DNA of 64,000 bases from Spirosoma lacussanchae (GTDB lineage Bacteria; Bacteroidota; Bacteroidia; Cytophagales; Spirosomataceae). Positions 32,135 to 41,724 of this stretch are shown here, one piece after another. The stretch's first letter is position 1. Every line of letters begins with the position of its first letter. Location: positions 186,001-250,000 of the forward strand of contig NZ_SWJG01000001.1 of assembly GCF_005870035.1 (NCBI RefSeq). The letters are read 5' to 3'. The position numbers were made by a program, and so were the translations under genes. Under the pieces are notes generated by a model, which was not told where the DNA came from, did no database searches, and saw only the letters and a list, made by a program, of their open reading frames with translations.

Positions 32135-33742
32135 ATGAAGAAACTCCTTTTTAGCGCGTCGATTTGCCTGCTCTCTGTGGCAGCATCGGCGCAGGAGAGC
32201 CAATGGTATCTCCGCGATAAAACCGATAATTCGGCCGGTATCAGCGTAGAGCGCGCTTACCGCGAACTCCTCAAAAATCGCAAACCTACGCCGGTGCTGG
32301 TAGCCGTTATTGACGGCGGTATCGACACCACCCACGAAGACCTGCGCCGGGTGCTATGGGTCAATCCGAAAGAAGTTGCCGGTAACGGGAAAGATGATGA
32401 TAAAAACGGCTACGTCGACGACGTTCACGGCTGGAACTTCATTGGTGGGAAAGACGGTCGGAATGTCAGCTACGAAACCGCCGAGGTAACCCGGCTCTAC
32501 ACCCAGCTGAAGCCTAAGTACGACGGTAAAAGCCGGGCATCGCTGAAGCCGGCCGAGCAAAAAGAATACGATCTGTATGTAAAAACCAAGGCCGAAGTCG
32601 AGAAGAACCAGGCGCAGTATAAGGCGCAATACCAGGGAATCAGCCAGTTCTACGAGCAGTACTCTACAGCCGTAACGACCCTGAAAAAAGCACTCAACGT
32701 AACGAAACTCGATACTACTACGCTCAGCAAAGTATCGGATACGATCACCAACGCTGCGCTGAAACGGCCGGTAGTCGGTATTCTGCGCTTGCTGCGGCAG
32801 CAGGGTGCGGCCGATGCCGACGCGGTAACGGCTGAGCTGGAAAAAGCCAACGAGCAACTCAAAGCACGCGCCGAGTACAACTACAACCCCGACTTCGACA
32901 GCCGCGCTATTGTGGGTGATAACCCCAACGATCTGAAGGAGCGGAACTACGGGAACGCCGACATCATGGGCCCGCGCGCTGACCACGGTACACACGTTGC
33001 CGGTATCATCGGTGCCGACCGGACCAATGCCCTCGGTATTATGGGCATTGCCGATGCGGTGCAGATCATGGGCGTTCGGGCCGTACCCGATGGCGACGAG
33101 CGCGATAAAGATGTAGCCAACGCCATTCGGTATGCTGTCGATAACGGCGCGCAGATCATCAACATGAGCTTCGGTAAAGATTATTCGCCCCAGCGGGAGG
33201 TGGTTGAAGAAGCCGAACGGTATGCGCTCTCGAAAGGGGTACTGCTGATACATGCGGCCGGTAACGATGGGAAAGACATCGATACGGCAGCCAACTATCC
33301 GTCGCCCCGGTTCCTGGATGGTAAAGAGATTCCGAACGTAATTACGGTAGGCGCCAGTGCCGAGCCGAACACAAACGAACTGGTTGCCAGCTTCTCGAAC
33401 TACGGCAAGCAAACCGTCGATGTGTTTGCGCCGGGTAAAGACATCTACTCTACCGTGCCGGGTAGTAAGTACGAAAACAACAGCGGTACCAGTATGGCCT
33501 CGCCGGTTGTGGCGGGGGTAGCCGCTGTGCTGAAGTCGTACTTCCCCAAACTCACCTATGCCGATCTGAAACGGATCATCATGCAGTCGGCCACGCCATA
33601 CAGTACGAAGGTACGCAAACCCGAAACCAGCGACTCGGTCGATTTCGCCAGCCTGTCGAAAACGGGCGGTATCGTCAACCTGTACGAAGCCGTTAAACTG
33701 GCTATGGCTCAGGAAGCCGGTTCAGGAACGAAGGGTAAATAA
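32135..33742 (+). CDS. Subtilisin-like serine protease (S8), secreted
   Basis: 535 residues with a signal peptide ending ASAQ (about residue 20). The catalytic triad is complete: Asp60 in VAVIDGGIDTTHEDL, His284 in ADHGTHVAGIIGAD and Ser453 in NNSGTSMASPVVAGVAA. Between Asp and His there is an unusually long insert (about residues 110-265) of Lys/Gln/Ala-rich helices (KTKAEVEKNQAQYKAQYQG). Inserts of this kind occur in Bacteroidota periplasmic S8 proteases. There is no C-terminal sorting domain, so it is probably periplasmic or released, unlike the two large paralogues downstream. Monocistronic, ending at the hairpin at 33764-33811. Confidence 0.93.
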   Translation: MKKLLFSASICLLSVAASAQESQWYLRDKTDNSAGISVERAYRELLKNRKPTPVLVAVIDGGIDTTHEDLRRVLWVNPKEVAGNGKDDDKNGYVDDVHGWNFIGGKDGRNVSYETAEVTRLYTQLKPKYDGKSRASLKPAEQKEYDLYVKTKAEVEKNQAQYKAQYQGISQFYEQYSTAVTTLKKALNVTKLDTTTLSKVSDTITNAALKRPVVGILRLLRQQGAADADAVTAELEKANEQLKARAEYNYNPDFDSRAIVGDNPNDLKERNYGNADIMGPRADHGTHVAGIIGADRTNALGIMGIADAVQIMGVRAVPDGDERDKDVANAIRYAVDNGAQIINMSFGKDYSPQREVVEEAERYALSKGVLLIHAAGNDGKDIDTAANYPSPRFLDGKEIPNVITVGASAEPNTNELVASFSNYGKQTVDVFAPGKDIYSTVPGSKYENNSGTSMASPVVAGVAAVLKSYFPKLTYADLKRIIMQSATPYSTKVRKPETSDSVDFASLSKTGGIVNLYEAVKLAMAQEAGSGTKGK

Positions 33743-33763
33743 TCATAACCGTTTTTTTGGGAG

Positions 33764-33811
33764 ATCGGCCCCGATCTGGCAGCGCAAACGTTCTGCCGGG
33801 TCGGGGCCGAT
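33764..33811. terminator. Inverted repeat between convergent subtilase genes
   Basis: 11-bp GC-rich arms ATCGGCCCCGA (33764-33774) and TCGGGGCCGAT (33801-33811), with an inner GGCAG/CTGCC pairing, between the genes ending at 33742 (+) and 33822 (-). Confidence 0.75.
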
Positions 33812-33821
33812 GCCGTTTGGG

Positions 33822-36563
33822 TCACTGTCTGACAAAACGTACGGTCTGGCTACCCCGCTCATCCGTGAGTTGCAGCAGATAAGAGCCGGGAGGCAGGTCG
33901 GTCAATGGAATCGTTCCTTCAAGACCGCCGTTGATGCGGCTCAGTGGCTGTAGAGGTAAAACCTGCCTGCCCCCACTATCGAACACGCGGATAACTGCCT
34001 GCCGGGCTATCGGATTGGCATACTGCACCGACAGCGCGGTATGGGCCGGATTGGGGAAGTACCGGAGCTGCGGGTCGGCGGTAGTGGAGGTAGCGGTCAA
34101 TACCACTACCTCCACTGTTCGATCCGATGACCAGCCCACGCAGTTTTTTTGCGTAACCTGTACGGCATAGGTACCCGACTCAGAAACGGACAATTGAGCC
34201 CGGGTAGCATTGGTCAGAGCTGTCGAATCCCGATACCATTGGTACCGGTAGCTGGTATCGACGGGCGCGCGGAGGGTAACGGCCGCCCCCAGGGGCAGAA
34301 AAAGCTGGGTTTCGGACGGAGTCAGCGCGATGGAGTTGACGGTGGTTTGCCGAACGAGCGTTGGCTCAGAACGGATGTCGCAGCCGAACAGATCGACCTG
34401 CAGCTGATAACTGCCAGACTGGGTCGTAGAAAACGATGGGCTGACTGCGCCGGTAATCACCTCGCCATCGCGGAGCCAGGTTGGTCGGGCGGTGGCAGTC
34501 GGAAGCCCGCTTGCCTTTAGCTGGATCGGTTTGCCATCGGTGCAGAGCCATTGTTCGCCGGTTGGACTGATCTGTACGTCTGCTGTCCGCACACTGACGC
34601 TAACGGGAGCTGACGTGGCCACGCAACCAACCTGGTCAGTAACACGAAGTGCATAGCTGCCGGGCTGGGATGTTGTATACCGGGCTGTTTCGGCGCTGGC
34701 TATGTTGACCCCGTTTAGCAGCCACTGGTACTGGTACGAATCCGACTCAAGCGAACTCTGTAGGGATAAGGTGCTGCCGGGGCAGAGGATGGTGTCGCGT
34801 TTGGGGCTGATCTGTACGGTAAGGCCACAACTGGCCCGGCGAAGTCCACTCACGATAACCGTAAAAGGCTGATTGCCATAGGTCAGTTTCGCTTTGTGGG
34901 CTATCTGTAAGGTGTAGGCCTGCCCCGGAATAGGGTTCGAAATATAAATCTGTTCAACGTTGTCGCGGCTGTTATCGCCCCGGGTAGCGGGTGCTGCCGG
35001 GTTGGCGGGGTCCAGTACGAAGGGAAAAAGGGTAGCCTGGCTATCGGTCAGGCGCAGGTCCAGGTCGTTGACGAGTTTAGGTGTTGGGCTGTTGACCGAT
35101 GCCGGCGCTACCGGGCTGGCCACCCCCTCGGGATCGGTCCAGCAAAGGGTAACGATCAGCGGCTCGTTGCCCTGCGCCACCAGCCGGCGGCTGAACAACT
35201 GGCCCGGCGCCAGTGACTGTTCCAGCACCATATGAGCCAGGTCGTCGTTAAGCAGCACCCGGGCGGCTGCTTCTGTATTGAGCAGTCCCCAACCCATGCG
35301 ATAGTTGGGTCCAGCTGCCGGATTGGGTCGGGTAGCGGTGTGCAGAGCCAGCCCGCGCAGGGTAGCTGACCGCATAAACTGACTCGGTGCCGATGCGCTG
35401 GTGGCCCGTTGCTGCGCGTAGAGTTCCTGAAGCAGAAAGAGCGAACCTGTTACATTCGCCGAAGCCATGGAAGTGCCGCTGAAGGTGCCGTAGGTACTAT
35501 TACCGCCACTCATCGACGAGTAGATGCTGGTACCCAACCCCATCAGGTCAGGTTTGATGCGGCCGTCGTCGGTGGGTCCCCAGCCGCTGAAGTCGGTTGT
35601 GGCCAGCTGCTGAATGCCCTGGGTGATATCAGCTGCTCCTACCGTCAGTACATTTTTGGCGGTGGCTTCGGCGGGAATTACGTCGTAGGCGTCGTTGCGC
35701 TTCCGGGGCAGGGTACTTTGGTTGTTGGAGTCGCGCAGGAAATACGGGGTTCCGGCGGGAGGGCCGGTATCGACCCGTTTGTTATCGGCCGACCGGACCA
35801 TGAGCAGAAACGGATTGTTGTAGGCGAGCCGGTCGAGGTCGCGGGCTTTGGCGGTGTAGAAACCGAAGAGGTAGTCATCGGTAGCGCTGATGGCGGTATT
35901 GCCCCACCATTCCCACTTCAGATTGGGGTCGGTGCCGGGGCGCGACGGGTTGTAGACCCAGCCCACGACCGGGCCGTAGGCATGGTTGGACAGCAGCAGC
36001 CGGGGCGCTGCCGTAGTTAACTCAGACAGGTCATTGGTATAGTCCCAGACGGTAAGTTGGGCGCCGTAGGCCATACCCCGGGCCCGGCTATCGGCGCCTT
36101 TGCCGATCAGGGTACCGGCGAGGTGGGTGGCGTGGTCGCTGAGCGGGGCTGCATTGTTGTTTTGCTGGATACGAACCGGTCCCAGTTCCTGGTGGGTATC
36201 CAGCACGCGACCGCCATCCCATAGGCCGAGCCGACCGGCCATCCGGGCCGAGTTGCCCGATAACGTTACCGGCAGCGAACTGCCACCATACAGAGCGGTT
36301 GTATGAGTAGCGCTGGCTGCTTCGGCATTATGGAGCCGGTAATAGACGGGCCAACCGGTAGCATCGACATCCTGTAGCCGAAATAGCTGCTGGCCGGAAT
36401 ATCGTTTGGTAAGGGGCCAGCCATGCTGTTTTGCCAGCCGGGCGGTACGCTGCTGCCGGGCCGTATACTGTCGGATCAGGTCGGTTTGCCAGGCTGGCGG
36501 CTGCGTCGGCGTGCGGGGCTGGGCGCTGACGAACGGTAGCAGAATTGGCAAATAGCTAAGCAA
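33822..36563 (-). CDS. Large secreted subtilase with Ig-like repeats and C-terminal sorting domain
   Basis: About 913 residues. No ATG is available; the first usable start is a TTG at 36563 (MLSYLPILLPFVSAQ), which gives a short signal peptide without the usual positive charge. The frame stays open upstream, with a basic RIRSL segment just before, so the true start may be another non-ATG codon further up. The S8 triad is Asp116 in RLGLWDGGRV, His144 in SDHATHLAGTL and the Ser in FSGTSMASANVTGS. Two or more Ig-like/PKD-like modules follow, recognised by repeated GSYALRVTDQ, GSYQLQVDLF, GTYAVQVTQK. The last 80 residues (YFPNPAHTALSVQY, LPPGSYLLQLTDERG) are a type IX secretion sorting domain. 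Paralogue of the next gene upstream, 100 bp away. Confidence 0.88.
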   Translation of the reverse strand: MLSYLPILLPFVSAQPRTPTQPPAWQTDLIRQYTARQQRTARLAKQHGWPLTKRYSGQQLFRLQDVDATGWPVYYRLHNAEAASATHTTALYGGSSLPVTLSGNSARMAGRLGLWDGGRVLDTHQELGPVRIQQNNNAAPLSDHATHLAGTLIGKGADSRARGMAYGAQLTVWDYTNDLSELTTAAPRLLLSNHAYGPVVGWVYNPSRPGTDPNLKWEWWGNTAISATDDYLFGFYTAKARDLDRLAYNNPFLLMVRSADNKRVDTGPPAGTPYFLRDSNNQSTLPRKRNDAYDVIPAEATAKNVLTVGAADITQGIQQLATTDFSGWGPTDDGRIKPDLMGLGTSIYSSMSGGNSTYGTFSGTSMASANVTGSLFLLQELYAQQRATSASAPSQFMRSATLRGLALHTATRPNPAAGPNYRMGWGLLNTEAAARVLLNDDLAHMVLEQSLAPGQLFSRRLVAQGNEPLIVTLCWTDPEGVASPVAPASVNSPTPKLVNDLDLRLTDSQATLFPFVLDPANPAAPATRGDNSRDNVEQIYISNPIPGQAYTLQIAHKAKLTYGNQPFTVIVSGLRRASCGLTVQISPKRDTILCPGSTLSLQSSLESDSYQYQWLLNGVNIASAETARYTTSQPGSYALRVTDQVGCVATSAPVSVSVRTADVQISPTGEQWLCTDGKPIQLKASGLPTATARPTWLRDGEVITGAVSPSFSTTQSGSYQLQVDLFGCDIRSEPTLVRQTTVNSIALTPSETQLFLPLGAAVTLRAPVDTSYRYQWYRDSTALTNATRAQLSVSESGTYAVQVTQKNCVGWSSDRTVEVVVLTATSTTADPQLRYFPNPAHTALSVQYANPIARQAVIRVFDSGGRQVLPLQPLSRINGGLEGTIPLTDLPPGSYLLQLTDERGSQTVRFVRQ

Positions 36564-36663
36564 AACGAGACTCCTGATCCGGCTCCCGGCCGGATAATAA
36601 ACTAATTGATTGATATAGGCAGCTGCCTGCCGCCAGGTTAAGGTACGCAGATGGGGTAACAGT

Positions 36664-39600
36664 TTATTGCTTGCTAATACGTTTCACCCGAATGGGTTGG
36701 TCGGGTCCATTGTCGATCACTACAAAAAACGTACCGCCGGGTAAATCACCCATCTCAAAAACGGACCTGAAATTTTTTCCGTCCCGTTGCAGCGGGGCCG
36801 ACCGCACGGTGAGGCCCCGGCCGTCGGTGAGCCGAAGACGGGGGGTGGTTAACCCCTCGGCCGATACCGATACGGTTAGCTGGCGGGTTACCGGGTTCGG
36901 ATAAGCCTGTATCGACAGGTCGTCGAGGGTGGGTTCTTCGGCCAGGATGGTTAGCACGACTTCGGCGGAGATGGCTTCGCCACAGCCGTTGACCCCGCCC
37001 CGGATCGAGTAGCGCCCCGCCCGAACGGCGGTATAGGTCGGGGCCGTAGCGCCCGCGATCGGAATGCCATCCAGCAGCCATTGAATGTTGCTAACGGCAT
37101 TGGTGGTCAGGGTTAGTCCACTGGTTGCTATCGTCGGAATTTCGGCCGGGCGTACCGTTACCGGCACCGAAGCCGACAGAACCGGGAGGCAGGTTCCGGT
37201 AACCCGAACGGCATAACTGCCCGTTGTCGATGCGGCCAGGGTACTGCTGGTGGCTCCACTCAGGATTTGTCCGTTGCGCAGCCACTCGTAAGCCAGTCCG
37301 CTGCCCGTATTGGCCTGGAGGGTAACGCTGCTTCCTTCGCAGAGGCTGGTCGAGCCGCTGGCTGTAATCGTGGCCGCGGTGGTGGTGCCAGCCGTTGGCG
37401 TAACCGCCACCCGGGCGGGGGCGGGGCAGTCGAGCGATCGCACCTTCAGGTCGTAGAAGTAGTACCAGGCTGCTGTCAGGGTATCGGTGGTCGTGCCGTT
37501 GTTGAACAGCGAACCTTTGATGGTCACGATAGGCTGGCCGGTCTGGGACCGGAGCTGGAACGGAAAGCCCGATACACTTAGGTTACTACGGAAGATCGAA
37601 GCCCCATCGGCATAGTCGATCGTGATCTTGTACTGGCCCGCTTCGGGAAGCCGCAGGTTGAGCGGATAAACTGCACCCCGGTCGGCGGCATCGTCGGGGT
37701 AGGTGCCGCCAGTCAGGGTGGTCACGCTCTGGCTGCGGGTTGGCACCACATCCAGCGTCACGCTCGATACGGGGGTGTCGTCATAACGCCGAACGGTGAA
37801 GGTCAGCTGGCCCGCTGATCCTATATAGAGCCGGGCGCTTTCGATCAGGAGTGGTACGGCCGTAGTCACGAGCGGAGCGGGCTGGAAACCGGTGCCGTAG
37901 GTTCCCCCGCCGAACGAGCGCTTTTCGACCGGGCCAATACTACCCGAGAACTCGTTCAGGCTGGCGTAGAACTGGCCGCTCGTTGGCAGGGTATTCACGT
38001 TGGCCCGGTTACCGGCCGCCAGCAGGTTACCGCCCGCGGGGGCATCGTACCAGAAAGCAGTGCCACCGCCGGTGTTGCGCAGGGCAATGGCCGTATCGCT
38101 GCCGCATCGTACCACCGCAAACAGGCCGGTAGTGGGTTGGGTAGCGGCTACGCGGGTTTCGGTGAGGGTGTTGTTGGCGGGATTCAGGTCGGTATCCAGC
38201 CCTGTCGATACCGTAAACCGATACGGCTGGCCCGGCGTCAGAACGGTCGTAGCGGGCAGAGACAGGGTCAGCTGGGCCTGCCGAAACGCCGACAAAAGCG
38301 GTAGCGTACCAGTCAGCGTAGCAACGGGTGTGTTCGTCGTGGTATCGGTAATGGCAACGCTGACGGGTATGTCGCGCTGGGTTGCCGAGCCGAAGTTGCG
38401 GATGCGCACCGTTACCAGGGTTTCGCGGTTGGTCTGGCCGCAGAAGCCGGTCTGGGGCGATAGCAGCGCCACGGTGCCGATGTCATTGACGGTCTGTACC
38501 ACCCGCAGGGCGTAATCCTGCGTTTCGCCGTTGCCGTACGTGCCACAGGCGCTGATCGTAGCGGCATCGGCGGTTTCGACGGCTACGATGCGGAGCCGGA
38601 TAAATTGGCCATTTTGCGCCGTAGCCGGAATGCCGATCGTGGTCGAGAAGACCCCCGTATTCGTCAGCGTACCGGACTGAGCGATGGTTTCGCCGGGGTC
38701 GGTAAAGGTGCCGTTCTGGTTCCAGTCGGCAAAGGCTTTGAGGGTTACGGTGCGCGCTTCTCCGCAGGTACCCAGCGATACCGTGAGCGGCAGTTGCTGA
38801 CCGGCCTGCACCGACGTAGTGGTTTGCGAAAAATCGGAGTAGGTCGTACAGCCGCTGCCACCCGCCTGGTCGATCGTGCCGAGCTGTACCCGGCTGATCT
38901 TGCTGTTGGCCGACGAACTGGGGCCCGACGCGCAGTAGGTCTGGCCGCCAATGCCGCTCACGAGCAGGGCATAGTCCTGGCGGGTGCCAGACAGGCTGCG
39001 TTTGTGCGAAACGGTGAGGGTGTATGACTTACCCGGTTCCGGGCTGGCTACCAGGACCTGTTCAACGTTGTCGCGGCTGTTGTCGCCCCGGGTGGCGGGC
39101 GCTGCCGGGTTGGCGGGGTCCAGTATCCAGGGTTGGGTGGTGGTTTGTCCGTCGCCGATTCGGATGTCGAGGTCGTTGACGAGTTTGGGGGTGCGGTCGT
39201 TGAGCGTAACCGGCGAGGTTGTCGTACCGGCGGGGTCGGTCCAGGCAATGGTCGCCATGAGGGGGCCCCGGCCCGAAGCGACTACGGCCAGGGTGTATGA
39301 CTGGCTCTGGGTCAGGGTCTGCTCACTGACGAGGTAGTTCCGGTCGGTGTTGAGGATGGCCCGGCCAGCCCGTTCGGCGTTGAGCAGGCCCCAGCCGTGG
39401 CGGTAGTCGGGGCCGGGAGCGGGGCCCGCTTCGTCGGCGGTATGGATGGCCAGTCCCTTCAGCGTCGAGGCTCGCATGAACTGCCCGTTGTTGCGCTGCG
39501 CATGAAGCTCCTGCAGCAGGAGCAGCGTTCCCGTTACGTTGGGGGTCGACATAGACGTGCCGCTGAGGGTGGTGTAGGTGCTGTCGCTGGCCGAGCTGGT

Positions 39601-40722
39601 CGATAAGACGCTGACCCCTACGCCCACCAGATCGGGTTTGATGCGGCCGTCGTCGGTGGGTCCCCAGCTGCTGAAGTCGGCAATCTGTACGTCGCCGGGC
39701 TGGTTGTAACCCGCACTCAGGTTACCGACGGCCCCGACGGTCAGTATATTTTTGGCAGTCCCCTGGGTCGGGATGTTGTCGTAACCGTTCTGGTTAGCGC
39801 GGGCCACGGTACTGATCGTGTTGCTACTGCCCAGGTAGTAGGGTTGTCCGGCGCCCGGCCCGTTGCTGCCGTGGTTATTACCGGCCGACTTAACAATCAG
39901 ATAATAGGGCGCATTAGCCATGATCTGATCCCAGGAGCGCACCGAGCTTTCGTAGAACCCAAACTTATAATCCTCGGTCTGGCTAACGGCCGTATCGCCC
40001 CACCATTCCCATTTGGTGGTGGTTGTGCGGCTATCATTGAACCGCCAGCCCGTTATGGTCCCGTACGAATGGTTGGAGACCAGCAGGTTCGCGGCTGCGC
40101 CGGTCATTTCGGCGGCATCGTTACTCTGGTTGTACGATTGCAGGTTTGCGCCGTATGCCATACCCCGAACAAGCGGGTTTTGTCCCTGCGCAATCATAAT
40201 GCCAGCCACGTGGGTCGAGTGAAGTATCTCATCGGGCGAGGTAGTCTGACCCACGTCGATCTGGTTGATGCGCCCCCCCATTTCCAGGTGCGTAGTTCTG
40301 GGCAGCCCGCGTACTTCCCACATGCCCAGCCGGTTCCGGACCGATTCGCTGCTGCCCGACAGGTTGAGCCCGAGCGAGCCGCCGGTGTAGAGCGAGGAGG
40401 TGCGTGTCGAGTTGCCGGCCCGGGTAGCGCTGGTGGTACCGACGTAACGCAGATTGCCGGTATCATCGAGACCGTCTAGAACAATAACCTCGCCCCGTCG
40501 GGAGGTCTGGATTAGCGGTCGACCCAGCCGGTTGGCCAGTTGAACGGCGCGGTTGTAGTTGTCGGTGCGCTCTGTTTGAACCAGCTGCTTCAGCGACTGA
40601 AGCTGCGCTTGCTGCCGGGCGCTATACTGAGGCAGGGGCTGGGCTAACCCGCTGGCCATAAAACCTATACCCGAAAAGCCGGCAAAAAACCACCGGGCCA
40701 AAGACCGTAAACGTTGATGCAT
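36664..40722 (-). CDS. Very large secreted subtilase with GEVED, Ig-like and sorting domains
   Basis: 1352 residues with a signal peptide (ends SGLAQ, about residue 28). The N-terminal S8 part (to about 560) is closely related to the downstream paralogue, but the catalytic Asp is Glu136 (RLGMWEVRGLPRTTHLEM). His168 (ILHSTHVAGIM) and Ser (LSGTSMSTPNVTGT) are kept. Then a GEVED domain (about 605-740, ending YGNGETQDYALRV), CARDB-like domains (TLVTVRIRNFGSATQRDIPVSV), and Ig-like modules (LCEGSSVTLQANTGSGLAYEW). A C-terminal type IX sorting domain closes it (IQAYPNPVTRQLTVSV, GGTFFVVIDNG). Exported and probably surface-attached or released. First gene of the tandem pair. Confidence 0.9.
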   Translation of the reverse strand: MHQRLRSLARWFFAGFSGIGFMASGLAQPLPQYSARQQAQLQSLKQLVQTERTDNYNRAVQLANRLGRPLIQTSRRGEVIVLDGLDDTGNLRYVGTTSATRAGNSTRTSSLYTGGSLGLNLSGSSESVRNRLGMWEVRGLPRTTHLEMGGRINQIDVGQTTSPDEILHSTHVAGIMIAQGQNPLVRGMAYGANLQSYNQSNDAAEMTGAAANLLVSNHSYGTITGWRFNDSRTTTTKWEWWGDTAVSQTEDYKFGFYESSVRSWDQIMANAPYYLIVKSAGNNHGSNGPGAGQPYYLGSSNTISTVARANQNGYDNIPTQGTAKNILTVGAVGNLSAGYNQPGDVQIADFSSWGPTDDGRIKPDLVGVGVSVLSTSSASDSTYTTLSGTSMSTPNVTGTLLLLQELHAQRNNGQFMRASTLKGLAIHTADEAGPAPGPDYRHGWGLLNAERAGRAILNTDRNYLVSEQTLTQSQSYTLAVVASGRGPLMATIAWTDPAGTTTSPVTLNDRTPKLVNDLDIRIGDGQTTTQPWILDPANPAAPATRGDNSRDNVEQVLVASPEPGKSYTLTVSHKRSLSGTRQDYALLVSGIGGQTYCASGPSSSANSKISRVQLGTIDQAGGSGCTTYSDFSQTTTSVQAGQQLPLTVSLGTCGEARTVTLKAFADWNQNGTFTDPGETIAQSGTLTNTGVFSTTIGIPATAQNGQFIRLRIVAVETADAATISACGTYGNGETQDYALRVVQTVNDIGTVALLSPQTGFCGQTNRETLVTVRIRNFGSATQRDIPVSVAITDTTTNTPVATLTGTLPLLSAFRQAQLTLSLPATTVLTPGQPYRFTVSTGLDTDLNPANNTLTETRVAATQPTTGLFAVVRCGSDTAIALRNTGGGTAFWYDAPAGGNLLAAGNRANVNTLPTSGQFYASLNEFSGSIGPVEKRSFGGGTYGTGFQPAPLVTTAVPLLIESARLYIGSAGQLTFTVRRYDDTPVSSVTLDVVPTRSQSVTTLTGGTYPDDAADRGAVYPLNLRLPEAGQYKITIDYADGASIFRSNLSVSGFPFQLRSQTGQPIVTIKGSLFNNGTTTDTLTAAWYYFYDLKVRSLDCPAPARVAVTPTAGTTTAATITASGSTSLCEGSSVTLQANTGSGLAYEWLRNGQILSGATSSTLAASTTGSYAVRVTGTCLPVLSASVPVTVRPAEIPTIATSGLTLTTNAVSNIQWLLDGIPIAGATAPTYTAVRAGRYSIRGGVNGCGEAISAEVVLTILAEEPTLDDLSIQAYPNPVTRQLTVSVSAEGLTTPRLRLTDGRGLTVRSAPLQRDGKNFRSVFEMGDLPGGTFFVVIDNGPDQPIRVKRISKQ

Positions 40723-41158
40723 AGTAACCAGAACAAGCCGAACCAGAGAGCCGGCAGAATCAGACTAGCGAAGGTATGAAAACGATACGTGAATTCGGGT
40801 CGTATCGTTGCGGATCAGACCAAGTTTATCTACCTGATTTCAGGCAGTGTAGAAACGACTATGTACGAGCCGCATCGACCGTGAGAGCAGCCCGAAACCA
40901 GTTCGGCATAGCAACCAGTTGTCCGGTGGGTCGATGTACAGACTGAGCTGATAACGCCTAATCCATATCGGACGGGGCATTCTTAGGGCTTGGCTCGTCG
41001 TGTTTGTGGCTAACAACGATACTTGATCAACAGGCAGGTGGTCCGTGGTAACTAGAAGAGATCTTCCCAGCTACTTACGCGGTTCTGCCACGTCTAACTC
41101 CCAGCTACAAGACGAAATTCAGCATGAGCAAGCCACCTGCCCTTAAACGAATAGTGCG
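40723..41158. other. Intergenic gap between divergent secreted-protein genes
   Basis: 436 bp without a convincing gene. It contains one 9-bp inverted repeat (AACGATACG 40781-40789 with CGTATCGTT 40801-40809) close to the subtilase start, a possible operator. CCTGATTTCAGG at about 40833-40844 resembles half of the 21-bp-spaced boxes but has no partner at 21 bp. No good TAnnTTTG promoter was found for the plus-strand gene. Confidence 0.5.
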
Positions 41159-41659
41159 ATGACCGCTCTCCTGTTACTGCTTCTTCTATCCCCAGCGGGC
41201 CAACCCTCGTTGATCCGAGATACCCCCCCTCGTGTGGATTCGACCTTCTTTGTTCGGCTGGACAAAGCGCATACGGCTGTGATCAGGCGCTACATCAAGG
41301 CCAATCAACGGCATGGCCTGCAGAAAGACACGACGGTGATTTTGATGTCGATCTCAAATAAGTACGGTAATCCAGATTACCACGAGATCCAGATTGTTGC
41401 TCCTAAAAGCCGTGAGGGCTTGAGGTCAAAAATTCCGGCTTACCTCAGTGAGGTAGATGGGTATAGTATCGCCATCTATTTTGACTGGTATCAGACCAGT
41501 CCGGGTATTGTGTATCCCAAATCGTATATCAAAAAATTTGAGCAGGTCGTGGCTAAGCTTCGTCTGGAAAAGCACAGTCCGTATCCCATTGACCACTGTG
41601 AGAATTGGCGCGTGATTTTCAAAAAAGGCGAAGAGCCTGATATCAAGATTCTTTTGTAG
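41159..41659 (+). CDS. Small secreted protein of unknown function (paralogue 1 of 3)
   Basis: 166 residues. The N-terminus is a very short hydrophobic signal (MTALLLLLLLSPAGQP). The mature part starts with an alpha-helical HTAVIRRYIKANQRHGL, then DTTVILMSISNKYG, then a strand-rich middle (YHEIQIVAPKSREG) and DGYSIAIYFDWYQ. It contains one Cys. I recognise no family. The next two genes on the same strand share this order of elements (signal, helix with Tyr-Ile, VILM strand, G-hydrophobic-Tyr-Asp/Glu motif), so the three seem to be diverged copies. Confidence 0.65.
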   Translation: MTALLLLLLLSPAGQPSLIRDTPPRVDSTFFVRLDKAHTAVIRRYIKANQRHGLQKDTTVILMSISNKYGNPDYHEIQIVAPKSREGLRSKIPAYLSEVDGYSIAIYFDWYQTSPGIVYPKSYIKKFEQVVAKLRLEKHSPYPIDHCENWRVIFKKGEEPDIKILL

Positions 41660-41724
41660 CGCGAGACCGATGGCTTGCCTGCTTATTCGGCGATAGAAGA
41701 TTGGCTGACGACTGTAATTAAACC

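Noticed and set aside
32354-33412. 352-codon minus-strand frame across the subtilisin gene
   Set aside because: Antisense to a protease with complete triad; no recognisable motifs.
40833-40844. CCTGATTTCAGG as a further copy of the 21-bp-spaced boxes
   Set aside because: There is no second box at 21 bp and no promoter at the right distance.
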